A stretch of DNA of 41,924 bases from Bacillota bacterium (GTDB taxonomy: Bacteria; Vulcanimicrobiota; SpSt-956; JAKJGF01). This document shows, one piece after another, positions 24,207 through 32,391 of the stretch. The position numbers were made by a program, and so were the translations under genes. The notes under the pieces were generated by a model that did not search any database, was not told the origin of the DNA, and saw nothing but the letters and a program-made list of their open reading frames with translations. The first letter of the stretch is position 1; every line of letters begins with the position of its first letter. The stretch spans positions 1 to 41,924 of the forward strand of contig JAKJGF010000011.1 in the NCBI GenBank assembly GCA_022704525.1, in the 5' to 3' direction.

Positions 24207-25583
24207 ATGGATAATATCAGGCAATTAGGTTTAACTCCCCACCTTACTTCAGCATCCCCTAAAGTAAAAAGAGAAATTGCTTCAACCCCGAATGATGCAG
24301 TTCAACTTGGCAGTGACAATGCAGTTCCAGAAGGAGTTCATAAAAAATGGTTATTTATGAACTTTATTGCTGCCGATTGTAATCTGAAGAAATATCAGGA
24401 AGCTAATATTGATAATCAGGAACTGGTTGGTTCTGATGCAAATACTCATATTATTGCTATGATTGATGTAGGTCCTGGAGCTAACCCTCTTGGAGGAACA
24501 TGGACAGGTTGCAGGACTTTTTATGTTACTCAGGATAATGTGCCAAATAAAGTTAATTCTCCAGTAGTTGCAGATCATGGCAATAAAGTTGATATGTCAG
24601 ATCCTGCTACACTGACAAAGTTTATTGTTGATAGTATGGCAAAATTCCCCTCCGATTATGTGGCCCTTGTGCTTAATGATCACGGTGGAGGTTTTACAGG
24701 TGCCCTTGCCGATGATACGGACGGAGGCTTTATGTCTACTCCACAGCTCAGGCAGGCCCTTGCTGATGCTGAAAAGATAACAGGTAAAAAGATTGATATC
24801 ATTGGATATGACGCCTGTCTGATGGCAGAAGCTGAAGTTGCTCATGAATTAAAAGATAATGCGAATATACTTCTTGCATCTGAAGAGTCAGAACTTGGAC
24901 CGGGATGGACCTATAGTGGAATGTTAAATAAAGCTCCAGGTATGACAGAAGCTATAGGTAGACTCCAGGAAGCTCTTGAACAGAGAATTTCAGTTTCTCC
25001 TGTGGATTTTGCAAAGATTGTTGTTGCCCAGAATGAAGTTAATCAGAGATATATACCAACATTTTCTGCAACTGATCTTACAAAAATAGATACCCTTACA
25101 AAGACAGTTGATGAATTTGCAAAGGCCATTATTGCATCAGAGGAAAAATCTGCTATAAAGACAGCCATGACAAAAGGTGATAAATACGGTAGTGGTTACA
25201 CTCCCTACAAGTATCTTCGTGATCTACATAATCTGGCTGATAATGTGGGTAACGCTGTTCAGGATGTTGCAGTTAAAGAAGCAGCAAAGAATGTTAAGAA
25301 AGCATTTAAAGAAGCTATAATTGCAAATGAACACAGTTATAAATATCCAAATTCTGAGGGTTTGACCATATTTGCTCCGACCACTTCAGGGTCAGGTGTG
25401 GGTTATAAATATGGTGATCTTGCTTTTGCTAAGGAAACTCAGTGGGATGAAGCTCTTGTATCTATTGGTAAGACTCCCACCGGTAGTACCTATTTAAATG
25501 AAGATATGGGTGAAATGTATGCTACTCCTCCGGAAGTTCCGGAATTCTGGCCAGATGGTTCACCCCGTAAACCACAGGCTTAA
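24207..25583 (+). CDS. Clostripain-family (C11) cysteine protease, paralog 1
   Basis: A 458-aa protease of peptidase family C11 (clan CD, the caspase/gingipain fold), which cut after Arg or Lys. The catalytic pair is H159 in LNDHGGGFTG and C204 in GYDACLMAEAEVAHE; the sequence WLFMNFIAADCNLKKYQ near residue 48 starts the fold. There is no signal peptide. Instead residues 1-45 are a polar leader with DAVQLGSDNAVPEG, shared in form with the other paralogs. The C-terminus ends FWPDGSPRKPQA, a motif also seen in paralogs 2 and 3. It has AGGAGGT before the ATG, its own box-containing promoter and its own terminator, so it is a single-gene unit. The leader may be cut off by self-processing (inference). 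Confidence 0.9.
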   Translation: MDNIRQLGLTPHLTSASPKVKREIASTPNDAVQLGSDNAVPEGVHKKWLFMNFIAADCNLKKYQEANIDNQELVGSDANTHIIAMIDVGPGANPLGGTWTGCRTFYVTQDNVPNKVNSPVVADHGNKVDMSDPATLTKFIVDSMAKFPSDYVALVLNDHGGGFTGALADDTDGGFMSTPQLRQALADAEKITGKKIDIIGYDACLMAEAEVAHELKDNANILLASEESELGPGWTYSGMLNKAPGMTEAIGRLQEALEQRISVSPVDFAKIVVAQNEVNQRYIPTFSATDLTKIDTLTKTVDEFAKAIIASEEKSAIKTAMTKGDKYGSGYTPYKYLRDLHNLADNVGNAVQDVAVKEAAKNVKKAFKEAIIANEHSYKYPNSEGLTIFAPTTSGSGVGYKYGDLAFAKETQWDEALVSIGKTPTGSTYLNEDMGEMYATPPEVPEFWPDGSPRKPQA

Positions 25584-25600
25584 TTATAAATAGTTTTTAA

Positions 25601-25637
25601 AATACAGAGCAGAGTTTTCTGTTCTGTATTTTTTTAG
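25601..25637 (+). terminator. Terminator of C11 paralog 1
   Basis: AATACAGAGCAGA and TCTGTTCTGTATT pair with one mismatch across a short TT-rich loop and are followed by a T-run. Confidence 0.85.
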
Positions 25638-25644
25638 TATAAAA

Positions 25645-25709
25645 GTTAACAATTCTGTAACAATTATTTTATGAAATTATCTTGTAATAAATTAAAAAAT
25701 TAATATAAT
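25645..25709 (+). promoter_or_regulatory. C11-regulon box and promoter, copy 2
   Basis: Box GTTAACAATTCTGTAACA (25645-25662), TTGTAA (25682-25687) and TATAAT (25704-25709), spacer 16. Box to -35 distance 37 bases. Confidence 0.75.
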
Positions 25710-25762
25710 GAAATGTAGAGAATAATATTGCCTGTGGCATTTATTTTAAGGAGGTAAGATAT

Positions 25763-27174
25763 ATGGATGGTATTAGGAACATAGGGTTTCAACAGGTTAC
25801 ACCCGGCGCAGGTCAGGTGAAACCTAAAGAAGCTGAAAACCAGCAGGTTTCTGACCAGGTAAGTTTAGGCGGCGATAAAACTGTTCCTGAAGGAGTACAT
25901 AAGAAATGGTTATTTATGAACTATGTTGCAGCAGACTGTAATCTGAAGGAATATCAAGCTGCCAATATAGACAACCAGGAGATTGTAGGTTCTGATGCCA
26001 ATACTCATGTGGTTGCAATGATAGATATTGGCCCCAATAACACTCCCAAGGGAATTCTCGACTGGAGTGGTGGAAGAACTTATTATGTAACACAGGATAG
26101 TCAATTAGGAAAGATTAATTCTCCCGTAGTAGAAGAATATGGCGATCATATAAATATGGTGGACACTAAAACTCTGACCAAGTTTATCGTTGATATGATG
26201 CAAAAGTTTCCTTCCGATCATGTAGCACTTATTATGAATGACCACGGCGGTGGATGGGTTGGAGCAATGTCTGATGATACCGATGGAAAAGGAAAAGACT
26301 TTTCTATGCCTGATATGAAAAATGCTCTTGCTGAGGCAGAAAAGATTACCGGTAAGAAGATTGATATTTTTGGATTTGATGCCTGTCTTATGGCAGATAC
26401 ACAGGCTGCTTATGAATTTAAGGATGTGGCTAATTTTTATCTTGCAGCTGAAGAGACTGAAGGCGGCCCCGGATGGTCTTATAATTCTATGTTAGATGGA
26501 CATCTTGAACCTAAATCAGTTTCCAGCCAGATGTCTTCAGCTATGAGATTGCTTCAGGATGCTATGAATAAGAAAATCAATGTTTCTCCTGAGGAGTTCT
26601 GTAAAATTGTTGTAAAAGTAAATGAAGAAAATCAGAAGTATATACCGACTTTTCTGCAATAGACCTTACCAAGATGGATATAGTAAAAGATGCTACTAAC
26701 GGTCTTGCTGAAGCCATCCTTAAAACAGATGAGAAAGAGGCAGTCAGAAATGCTATAATGAATGCCCAGAACTATGGTGGAGGATGGGCGCCCTATAACG
26801 ATATGCATGACCTTGGTCATTTGGCAAAACTTATTGATAAGGGTGTTTCTGATCCTGCTCTTAAGAAAGCAGCAGAGGGTGTGAAAAAAGCAATAGAACA
26901 GGCTGTAATTGCAAATGAAGTATCACCAAAGTATTCCGAATCCACTGGATTACATATTTATGCACCATCCGGTGGTATGGGAGCAGATTATCAGGAACTT
27001 GCCTTTGCAAAGGATACCCAGTGGGATGAAGCAATTAAGAGTCTTCCTGCCGGAAAAGAAAGTGGACAGGCTGGAAATATGGAAGATTTTGGAGTAGAGT
27101 TTTTCAATAATGCAGAGGAATTTCTCGGCCCTGTATGGCCTGATGGAACTTCTCGCAAAACAGATAGGAAATAA
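25763..27174 (+). pseudogene. C11 protease paralog 2, interrupted by a single-base frameshift
   Basis: The first 299 codons give a C11 protease with leader DQVSLGGDKTVPEG, catalytic H161 in MNDHGGGWVG and C208 in GFDACLMADTQAAYE. The frame then ends at YIPTFLQ. In the next frame it continues SAIDLTKMDIVKDATNG to the end, VWPDGTSRKTDRK, aligning with paralogs 1 and 3. One T is missing from the run at 26650-26653 (paralog 3 has five T's here, this copy four). The reconstructed protein is about 470 aa. The catalytic half is intact, so a truncated protease could still be made from AAGGAGG; a sequencing or assembly error is the other explanation. Promoter and terminator are intact, which suggests a recent break. 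Confidence 0.85.
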
Positions 27175-27202
27175 GGCTTTAATTGATATAAATTCAGGGT
27201 AA

Positions 27203-27238
27203 ATATAAAACAGGGAATTCCCTGTTTTATATTTTTTG
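27203..27238 (+). terminator. Terminator of C11 paralog 2
   Basis: A perfect palindrome (ATATAAAACAGGGAA and its complement, 27203-27232) followed by a T-run. Confidence 0.85.
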
Positions 27239-27261
27239 TAATAACTTTATTTTATCAAAAT

Positions 27262-27326
27262 GTTAACATATTTGTAACAACTTTATTTAATATTCCCTTG
27301 CAATCATGCTGAGAAATTTATATAAT
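27262..27326 (+). promoter_or_regulatory. C11-regulon box and promoter, copy 3
   Basis: Box GTTAACATATTTGTAACA (27262-27279), TTGCAA (27298-27303) and TATAAT (27321-27326), spacer 17. A third half-site-like TTATCA lies 11 bases before the box. Confidence 0.75.
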
Positions 27327-27393
27327 GACTCTAGCTAAATATGGATTAAATTCGCTTAAGACAATTAAATATTAATATTCAGGAGGTAAGATA

Positions 27394-29031
27394 ATGGATA
27401 GTATCAGAAATGTAGGATTTCAACAGATTACACCGGGTACAAACCAGGTGAAGCCAAAGGAAACATCCCAGACTCCGGGAGATCAGGTGCAGTTGGGAAC
27501 AGACAGACCTGAAATTCCAGTAGGCCAGCATAAAAAATGGCTTTTTATGAATTTTATTGCTGCAGACTGTAATCTTAAGGAATTTCAGGCAGATAATATT
27601 GATAATCAGGAGCTGGTAGGTTCAGATGCAAATACTCATATAGTGGCAATGATTGATGTAGGGCCAGAAGTGAAAGCAGAAGGAGCAATAGAGGAAAGGC
27701 CTGATGTGGAAGGGACAGAAGTATCTGAAGGAGATAAGGCTTCGGGAAAACCTTCTATTATTGACTGGAAAGGTTGCAGAACCTATTATGTAACACAGGA
27801 CAGCACCCCTAAAAAACTCAATTCTCCTGTTGTAGAAGAGCAGGGTATGGATGTGAATATGTCAAAACCTGAGACTCTTACAAAATTTATTGTCGATACA
27901 ATGGCAAAATTCCCCTCCGATCATGTGGCACTGGTATTAAATGACCATGGTGCCGGGTTTTTAGGAGCTCTTGCTGATGACACTCAGGGTGGATTTATGT
28001 CTACACCTCAGATACGTCAGGCCCTTGCTGATGCAGAGAAGATAACAGGTAAAAGAATTGATATTCTTGGTTTTGATGCATGTCTTATGGCTCAGACAGA
28101 AGTGGCTCATGAATTTAAAGATGTAGCTCACTATCTTCTCGCTTCTGAAGAAACAGAAGGAGGCCCCGGATGGACTTATAGTGGTATGTTGAAAGACACT
28201 CCTAAAGGTACACCTTCAGACAATCAGGCTTTAATGGATGCTATAAAAAATGTTCTGGCGCAAAAGAGAAAGACTGATGGTGCATTACAGAGCAATAAAG
28301 CTATGCCGGATTCTATTAAGATGTTACAGAATGCTATGACAAAGAAAATAGATGTTTCACCTGAAGAATTCTGTAAGATTGTTGTAAAAGTAAATGAAGA
28401 ACATTGTAAAGATATTCCAACTTTTTCAGCAACAGATCTGACTAAAGTAGATGATGTAACAAAAGCATCAGATGAACTCGGTAAGGCCATACTTAATACG
28501 GATAATAAGACAGCTGTAAAAGACGCCATAATGAAGGCAGAAAATTATGGTGGATGGCAACAACCAAAACCTTATGCTGATATGCGTGATTTACATCACA
28601 TAGCTTCTCTTTTAGAAGGTATAGATGATCCTAAACTTAAAGAAGCCGCTAAGAAGGTAAAGAAAGCTATAGGCGAGGCAGTGGTAGCAAATGAAACTGA
28701 TAAGAGTCAGTATCCTAACTCTAAAGGTCTGAGTGTTTATGCTCCAACTGATAAACCAGGCGGACTTGGAAACAAATATGAAGATCTTCAGTTTGCAAAA
28801 GATACAAGCTGGAATGAAGCTATGGCAAGTCTTGGTAATGTTCCTGCCAGTAATCCTAAGGGCGATGCAGATGCTACAGGTGGTATGGGATTAGATCAGT
28901 TAATGAATATGAGTGAGGAGCAGTTATTAGAGTTACTCGCTCAACTTTCTGGAGGATCTGAGGAAATTTTTAATCCTGATGGGACTCCCCGGAAATGGCC
29001 TGATGGATCACCCTGGAAGTCAGTTTCTTAA
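27394..29031 (+). CDS. Clostripain-family (C11) cysteine protease, paralog 3
   Basis: A 545-aa C11 protease, the longest of the set. Leader: VKPKETSQTPGDQVQLGTD, then WLFMNFIAADCNLKEFQ. Catalytic H185 in LNDHGAGFLG (GAG where the other paralogs have GGG) and C230 in GFDACLMAQTEVAHE. The extra length lies in two inserts: an acidic one near residues 91-120 (ERPDVEGTEVSEGDK) and one near 268-307 (NVLAQKRKTDGALQSNKA), the latter rich in Lys/Arg and placed where family members are often cut for activation. The C-terminus carries the tag twice, FNPDGTPRK and WPDGSPWK. It has AGGAGGT, its own promoter with box, and a GC-rich terminator. No signal peptide. Confidence 0.9.
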   Translation: MDSIRNVGFQQITPGTNQVKPKETSQTPGDQVQLGTDRPEIPVGQHKKWLFMNFIAADCNLKEFQADNIDNQELVGSDANTHIVAMIDVGPEVKAEGAIEERPDVEGTEVSEGDKASGKPSIIDWKGCRTYYVTQDSTPKKLNSPVVEEQGMDVNMSKPETLTKFIVDTMAKFPSDHVALVLNDHGAGFLGALADDTQGGFMSTPQIRQALADAEKITGKRIDILGFDACLMAQTEVAHEFKDVAHYLLASEETEGGPGWTYSGMLKDTPKGTPSDNQALMDAIKNVLAQKRKTDGALQSNKAMPDSIKMLQNAMTKKIDVSPEEFCKIVVKVNEEHCKDIPTFSATDLTKVDDVTKASDELGKAILNTDNKTAVKDAIMKAENYGGWQQPKPYADMRDLHHIASLLEGIDDPKLKEAAKKVKKAIGEAVVANETDKSQYPNSKGLSVYAPTDKPGGLGNKYEDLQFAKDTSWNEAMASLGNVPASNPKGDADATGGMGLDQLMNMSEEQLLELLAQLSGGSEEIFNPDGTPRKWPDGSPWKSVS

Positions 29032-29052
29032 TTAAAATACGTCTGCAGGGGC

Positions 29053-29088
29053 GTGAGGGCGAGGTAATCCTCGCCCTTACATTTTTTG
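29053..29088 (+). terminator. GC-rich terminator of C11 paralog 3
   Basis: GTGAGGGCGAGG and CCTCGCCCTTAC pair with one mismatch over a four-base loop (TAAT) and are followed by a T-run. Its base composition is far richer in G and C than anything around it; similar GGGCGAGG hairpins are common intergenic repeats in several phyla. Confidence 0.8.
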
Positions 29089-29095
29089 TAGAAAA

Positions 29096-29161
29096 GTTAA
29101 CATTTTTGTAACATAATTTTACCTGTGGATTATTGTAATTTGAGAGCTGAAATTCTATAAT
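29096..29161 (+). promoter_or_regulatory. C11-regulon box and promoter, copy 4
   Basis: Box GTTAACATTTTTGTAACA (29096-29113), TTGTAA (29133-29138) and TATAAT (29156-29161), spacer 17. This copy serves a gene that is not a protease. Confidence 0.75.
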
Positions 29162-29206
29162 GAATTATAGTAGATATTAAAGAATTTTTTACCAGGAGGT
29201 ATTATT

Positions 29207-29869
29207 ATGGACGCGATGCACGGTAAAAATACAATAGATCCTCTTCGGTATGATTGTATACCGAAATTTGCAAAAGAGGCTGTACGTGAACTAAAGGATA
29301 GAGTGGAAGATCATGTTGAGCTTCGAGATAAGCTGGACCCTGATGATAAGTTATTTTTTAAATTAACAGATAAGCTTTCTCTTAATGCTCAAAAGAACAA
29401 GCCAGAAGACAGAAGAGGAGCTATTGCAGATGCTGTAAGCCAGATGGAAGCAGATGATACAGCATGGCACAGAGCAGTAGAAGAATATAGGTATAATTGG
29501 AAGGAAGAAATACCTCTGAGTGTTCCTGGTCCTGAAATAGAACTACCAGAGATCGGTTTGGAATTTCCTGTAAATCTACCAGAACTGGAAATAAAGCTAC
29601 CGGGGACTGAACCGGAAGTTTCTGTCTGGAAAAAAGCTGTTAAAAAAGAAGATGAGATTATTAGATCAGACGGCTTCCCAGGTAATGAAATTACGGGTAA
29701 GATATCACCTGAAGAGGCACGCTATCGGGATGGAATAAATAGGTATCTTTATAATACCGATAAGCCGACTATAGACTGGACAGCTCAGGATAAAATAATA
29801 AAAAAAGAAGACCCTCCTTTAGATGATTGGGCCCGGGGTATGGCTGAATATCGTGCCAGATGGGATTAA
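29207..29869 (+). CDS. Acidic repeat protein co-regulated with the C11 proteases
   Basis: A 220-aa soluble protein of no family I recognise. A helical first half is followed by WHRAVEEYRYNW, then a Pro-rich strand-like repeat (ELPEIGLEFPVNLPELEIKL), then YRDGINRYLYNT and, at the C-terminus, WARGMAEYRARWD. The three W/Y-R-x-(A/G)-x3-Y-x3-(W/T) units look like degenerate repeats and are dotted with Arg. It has no signal peptide. Promoter, box position and ribosome binding site (AGGAGGT) are nearly the same as those of the C11 genes directly upstream, and it has its own terminator. It may be a substrate, inhibitor or adaptor of Arg-specific proteases; that is inference from co-regulation. Confidence 0.8.
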   Translation: MDAMHGKNTIDPLRYDCIPKFAKEAVRELKDRVEDHVELRDKLDPDDKLFFKLTDKLSLNAQKNKPEDRRGAIADAVSQMEADDTAWHRAVEEYRYNWKEEIPLSVPGPEIELPEIGLEFPVNLPELEIKLPGTEPEVSVWKKAVKKEDEIIRSDGFPGNEITGKISPEEARYRDGINRYLYNTDKPTIDWTAQDKIIKKEDPPLDDWARGMAEYRARWD

Positions 29870-29900
29870 AATTTGATTGCATATTTTCTTATAATATGAT

Positions 29901-29938
29901 AAATTTAAGAAGGACTTTTGTTCCTTCTTAAATTTTTT
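29901..29938 (+). terminator. Terminator after the acidic repeat protein gene
   Basis: AAATTTAAGAAGGA and its exact complement form a 14-bp stem followed by a T-run, 32 bp after the stop codon. Confidence 0.85.
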
Positions 29939-29956
29939 ATAGACTGAGGTGTATTA

Positions 29957-30916
29957 ATGGCAGAAAAAAATAAGCTTGAGAGATTTGAAAAAGAAGTAAA
30001 ATTACTGGCCCCCTGGTTTGATGAGGTGAAAGACTCTTATTTTAAGAAATTTAAGGAGTTTTTCATTGAAAATCTTTATAAGATGTCTGAGTTGAGTGTT
30101 TCTCCTTTTTCAAATAGCCTTGGTATTATGCTAAAAGGTAAAAATGAAGAATATATTACAAATGTAATAGATTTTATGTCTCTTACAGGTATGGCACATG
30201 AACAGATAAAAAATTTTAAAAAATTAAATGGTCATTTTCCCGGTACTGATGTTTTACTTAAAGTGGATTTTTCAAAGGACCGTAAGATTAAGCTGAGTTT
30301 TTACCATCAACGCCTTGTGTCCAATCGTATAGCTGCCAGTATAATGAGGGGAATGAATATACAGATTGCTTCTATTGCTTATTTTGTAGATGTAATAAGT
30401 TTTTTGTTAAGAAAAAAAAATCTTTATATAGGATTTAATTATAAGCCTGAGGGAGGAACTGCCCTTAAGACCTTTTTCTGTAATGCCATAGAAAAAAGCG
30501 GGTACTCTTTATGTCCCGGTATAACAGCAATAATGGCAAAACTGGACCTTTCGTCAAAACTTATAAGTTTATTTGTGGATTTTCATAATTATCTTGCTAC
30601 TGAACCTCAAAGAAGTGTTTTTACCTCTATAGTTTTTACTGATAAGATTGAGCCTGTTATTAAAATTGACTATGAGGGTATTCCTGTAGATAAAGTGGCA
30701 GAAATCTATAAGTCTTTACACATGCCTTCCGGAGAAATAGACAAACTTTATTACTGGTGTAAAGAATTAAATACTGATAAGGTTACATATCTTGGAATTA
30801 AATATATTAATGACCATCCCCCGATATTTAAAAGCTATTTTACAAGAAGATATGCCCTGGAAGATGATCCTTCCAGATTAGCAGAACTTATTGAAGAGAC
30901 AAAATGGATCAGTTAG
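29957..30916 (+). CDS. Conserved-looking protein of unknown function (319 aa)
   Basis: A soluble protein with no signal peptide or clear membrane anchor. Visible features: a helical N-terminus (EKEVKLLAPWFDEVKDSYFK), the strand-like stretch DVLLKVDFSKDRKIKLSFYH near residues 98-117, a more hydrophobic middle (IQIASIAYFVDVISFLL), and a C-terminal part with a helix DKLYYWCKELNTDKV followed by TYLGIKY and KSYFTRRYALEDDPSRL. The alternation of long strands and helices, with a closing YFTRRY strand, faintly recalls ABBA-type prenyltransferases, but I see no decisive motif. GAGGTG lies before the ATG. It has no promoter of its own that I can see and may rely on read-through past the terminator. Its stop overlaps the converging next gene by four bases. 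Confidence 0.75.
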   Translation: MAEKNKLERFEKEVKLLAPWFDEVKDSYFKKFKEFFIENLYKMSELSVSPFSNSLGIMLKGKNEEYITNVIDFMSLTGMAHEQIKNFKKLNGHFPGTDVLLKVDFSKDRKIKLSFYHQRLVSNRIAASIMRGMNIQIASIAYFVDVISFLLRKKNLYIGFNYKPEGGTALKTFFCNAIEKSGYSLCPGITAIMAKLDLSSKLISLFVDFHNYLATEPQRSVFTSIVFTDKIEPVIKIDYEGIPVDKVAEIYKSLHMPSGEIDKLYYWCKELNTDKVTYLGIKYINDHPPIFKSYFTRRYALEDDPSRLAELIEETKWIS

Positions 30917-31404
30917 GGGACTTCACTATTGATTGGTTCCTCTCGCCAGATGCTTATAGTCATAATCTCTTCTTTATCAGATGGAATAGAGATTGAAAGT
31001 TTGACATCTTCCTGAAGAGTAAAGACAATACCTATTTCATATCCCATATTCTGTACATAGGCACTGGAGTGACGGTAAAGATCAAGGGCTTTTCGCCAGG
31101 TATCTCCTATATAGAGTCCTCTTGGTGTTGGTATATTACAGGGGCTTTTTATTATTATAACTTCTACATAATCATTGCTGAATAAAATCTTTATGCCTTT
31201 TTTATATTCCCATACTACCTGTTTTATATCAGGTGAGTCACTTTCCAGTTCAGAAACATTCTGTGGTTCTCCAAGTATCTTTTTTACCTGGACCTTTGAC
31301 CATCCCAGAGTTATTCCTGCCAGAGTGTCTTCTTTTTCCCTGGCATAACCTGAGGTTAAAAGGAAAAATAAGATACTTAGAAGGGATAATATTTTTATTT
31401 TCAT
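30913..31404 (-). CDS. Small exported protein, SmpA/OmlA-like
   Basis: A 163-aa protein with a signal peptide (residues 1-21, ILSLLSILFFLLTSGYA). The mature part shows two copies of the helix-turn seen in SmpA/OmlA (BamE-like) domains: AGITLGWSKVQVKKILGEPQ near residue 29 and RGLYIGDTWRKALDLYRHSS near 95, each followed by strands (VVWEYKKGIKILFSND; YEIGIVFTLQEDVKLSI). There is no lipobox cysteine. Such domains sit in the cell envelope and bind partner proteins. The stop overlaps the converging upstream gene. AAAGG is nine bases before the ATG. Family call is by pattern and moderate. Confidence 0.65.
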   Translation of the reverse strand: MKIKILSLLSILFFLLTSGYAREKEDTLAGITLGWSKVQVKKILGEPQNVSELESDSPDIKQVVWEYKKGIKILFSNDYVEVIIIKSPCNIPTPRGLYIGDTWRKALDLYRHSSAYVQNMGYEIGIVFTLQEDVKLSISIPSDKEEIMTISIWREEPINSEVP

Positions 31405-31965
31405 ACATTTTAACCTTTACAGGTAATCTGGCCAGAAAAATCTATTCCAATCTTCAGATAAGCTATATGAAGCTATGGATAGATCTTTCTATAATTCGCT
31501 CTCTCATTGACTGATAACAGTATCTGAAGCTATAGTTGAAGCAGTCATCTTTTCGAAACTACCCACAACATTATGCAATATTTATTTAATAAAGTCAACT
31601 GTTTATCTTCATCAGAGCTATTGAACAGTTAGAATATTTGAAAGCAGTTTTAAATGTTATACCAATGGATGGGATGCAAGGTTAACGGTAGGTTAAATAA
31701 TAATCAAGAGATTATTTGTATATGAGGAGTTTTGCCTTGTCTTTCAGTAATATTTTATTTATAATGATAATAAATATTATTTATAATTTGATAACAATAA
31801 CTAACATAGCCAGTATTTATTAAAGAAGGGTCCATGACCCCCCTTACAAGGGGACGAGATTTTCTGGCACGATTCTACAAAATATTAAAGGATGCTAAAA
31901 GTACAAGAGGAAGTTTTCGATACTGGTGTAATAAAGAATAATATTCTATTAATAGGAAAGTAATT
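31405..31965. other. 561-bp intergenic region before the archease gene
   Basis: No convincing gene. It contains the archease promoter (31737-31765), a short coding-like relic on the plus strand ending about 31682 (RAIEQLEYLKAVLNVIPMDG then a stop), GTTATACCAAT at 31658, which matches one end of the inverted-repeat element at 36812-37036, and two adjacent small hairpins near 31829-31851 (GGGTCCATGACCC and CCCCTTACAAGGGG). A 23-codon frame at 31893-31964 (MLKVQEEVFDTGVI...) ends just before the archease start and may be chance. Confidence 0.5.
31737..31765 (+). promoter_or_regulatory. Promoter of the archease-rtcB gene run
   Basis: TTGTCT (31737-31742) and TATAAT (31760-31765) are 17 bases apart, leaving a transcript leader of about 195 bases that includes the two small GC-rich hairpins. 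Confidence 0.6.
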
Positions 31966-32379
31966 ATGGAATTTGAAATCTTTGAACATACGGCAGATCA
32001 GGGCATAATAGTAAGGGGTACTTCCCTTTTAGAAATTTTTATTAATGCAGCTAAAGGTCTTTCGGCTCTTTCTACAGAACCTGAACAGGTTAAATCTGTA
32101 GAAGAATTTGATATAGAGATTTCCAGAGATGATACGGATGAACTTCTGGTAGCATGGCTTAATGAATTAATATTTATTCAGGATACGGAAGGAGTTTTTC
32201 TTGTAAAGTTTGAAATATTCTTTCTTGAGCCTCCTCTTTTAAAAGCTAAAGTGTGGGGAGAGAAAATGGATAGAAATAAACACACATTTAAATCCTGTCT
32301 TAAAGCCGCTACTTATCATAGTCTCAGGCTTGAACAGACAGGAGATGGCTGGTATGGACAGGTTATATTTGATGTTTAA
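31966..32379 (+). CDS. Archease
   Basis: A 137-aa archease, the activator that speeds guanylation and turnover of the RNA ligase RtcB. The family start FEIFEHTADQGIIVRGTS holds the conserved HTAD metal-site region; LLVAWLNELIFIQDTEGV near residues 64-81 and KAATYHSLRLEQTGDGWYGQ near 111-130 (metal ligands toward the C-terminus) complete it. Length is normal. AGGAAAG precedes the ATG. The rtcB gene follows after 12 bases, so both are surely co-transcribed, the classical pairing. Confidence 0.95.
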   Translation: MEFEIFEHTADQGIIVRGTSLLEIFINAAKGLSALSTEPEQVKSVEEFDIEISRDDTDELLVAWLNELIFIQDTEGVFLVKFEIFFLEPPLLKAKVWGEKMDRNKHTFKSCLKAATYHSLRLEQTGDGWYGQVIFDV

Positions 32380-32391
32380 GGAAGTGATTCT

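Noticed and set aside
31681..31698. GTTAACGGTAGGTTAAAT as another regulon box before archease
   Set aside because: It has an 11-bp repeat but the sequence and its distance to the -35 (about 56 bases) do not match the four good copies.
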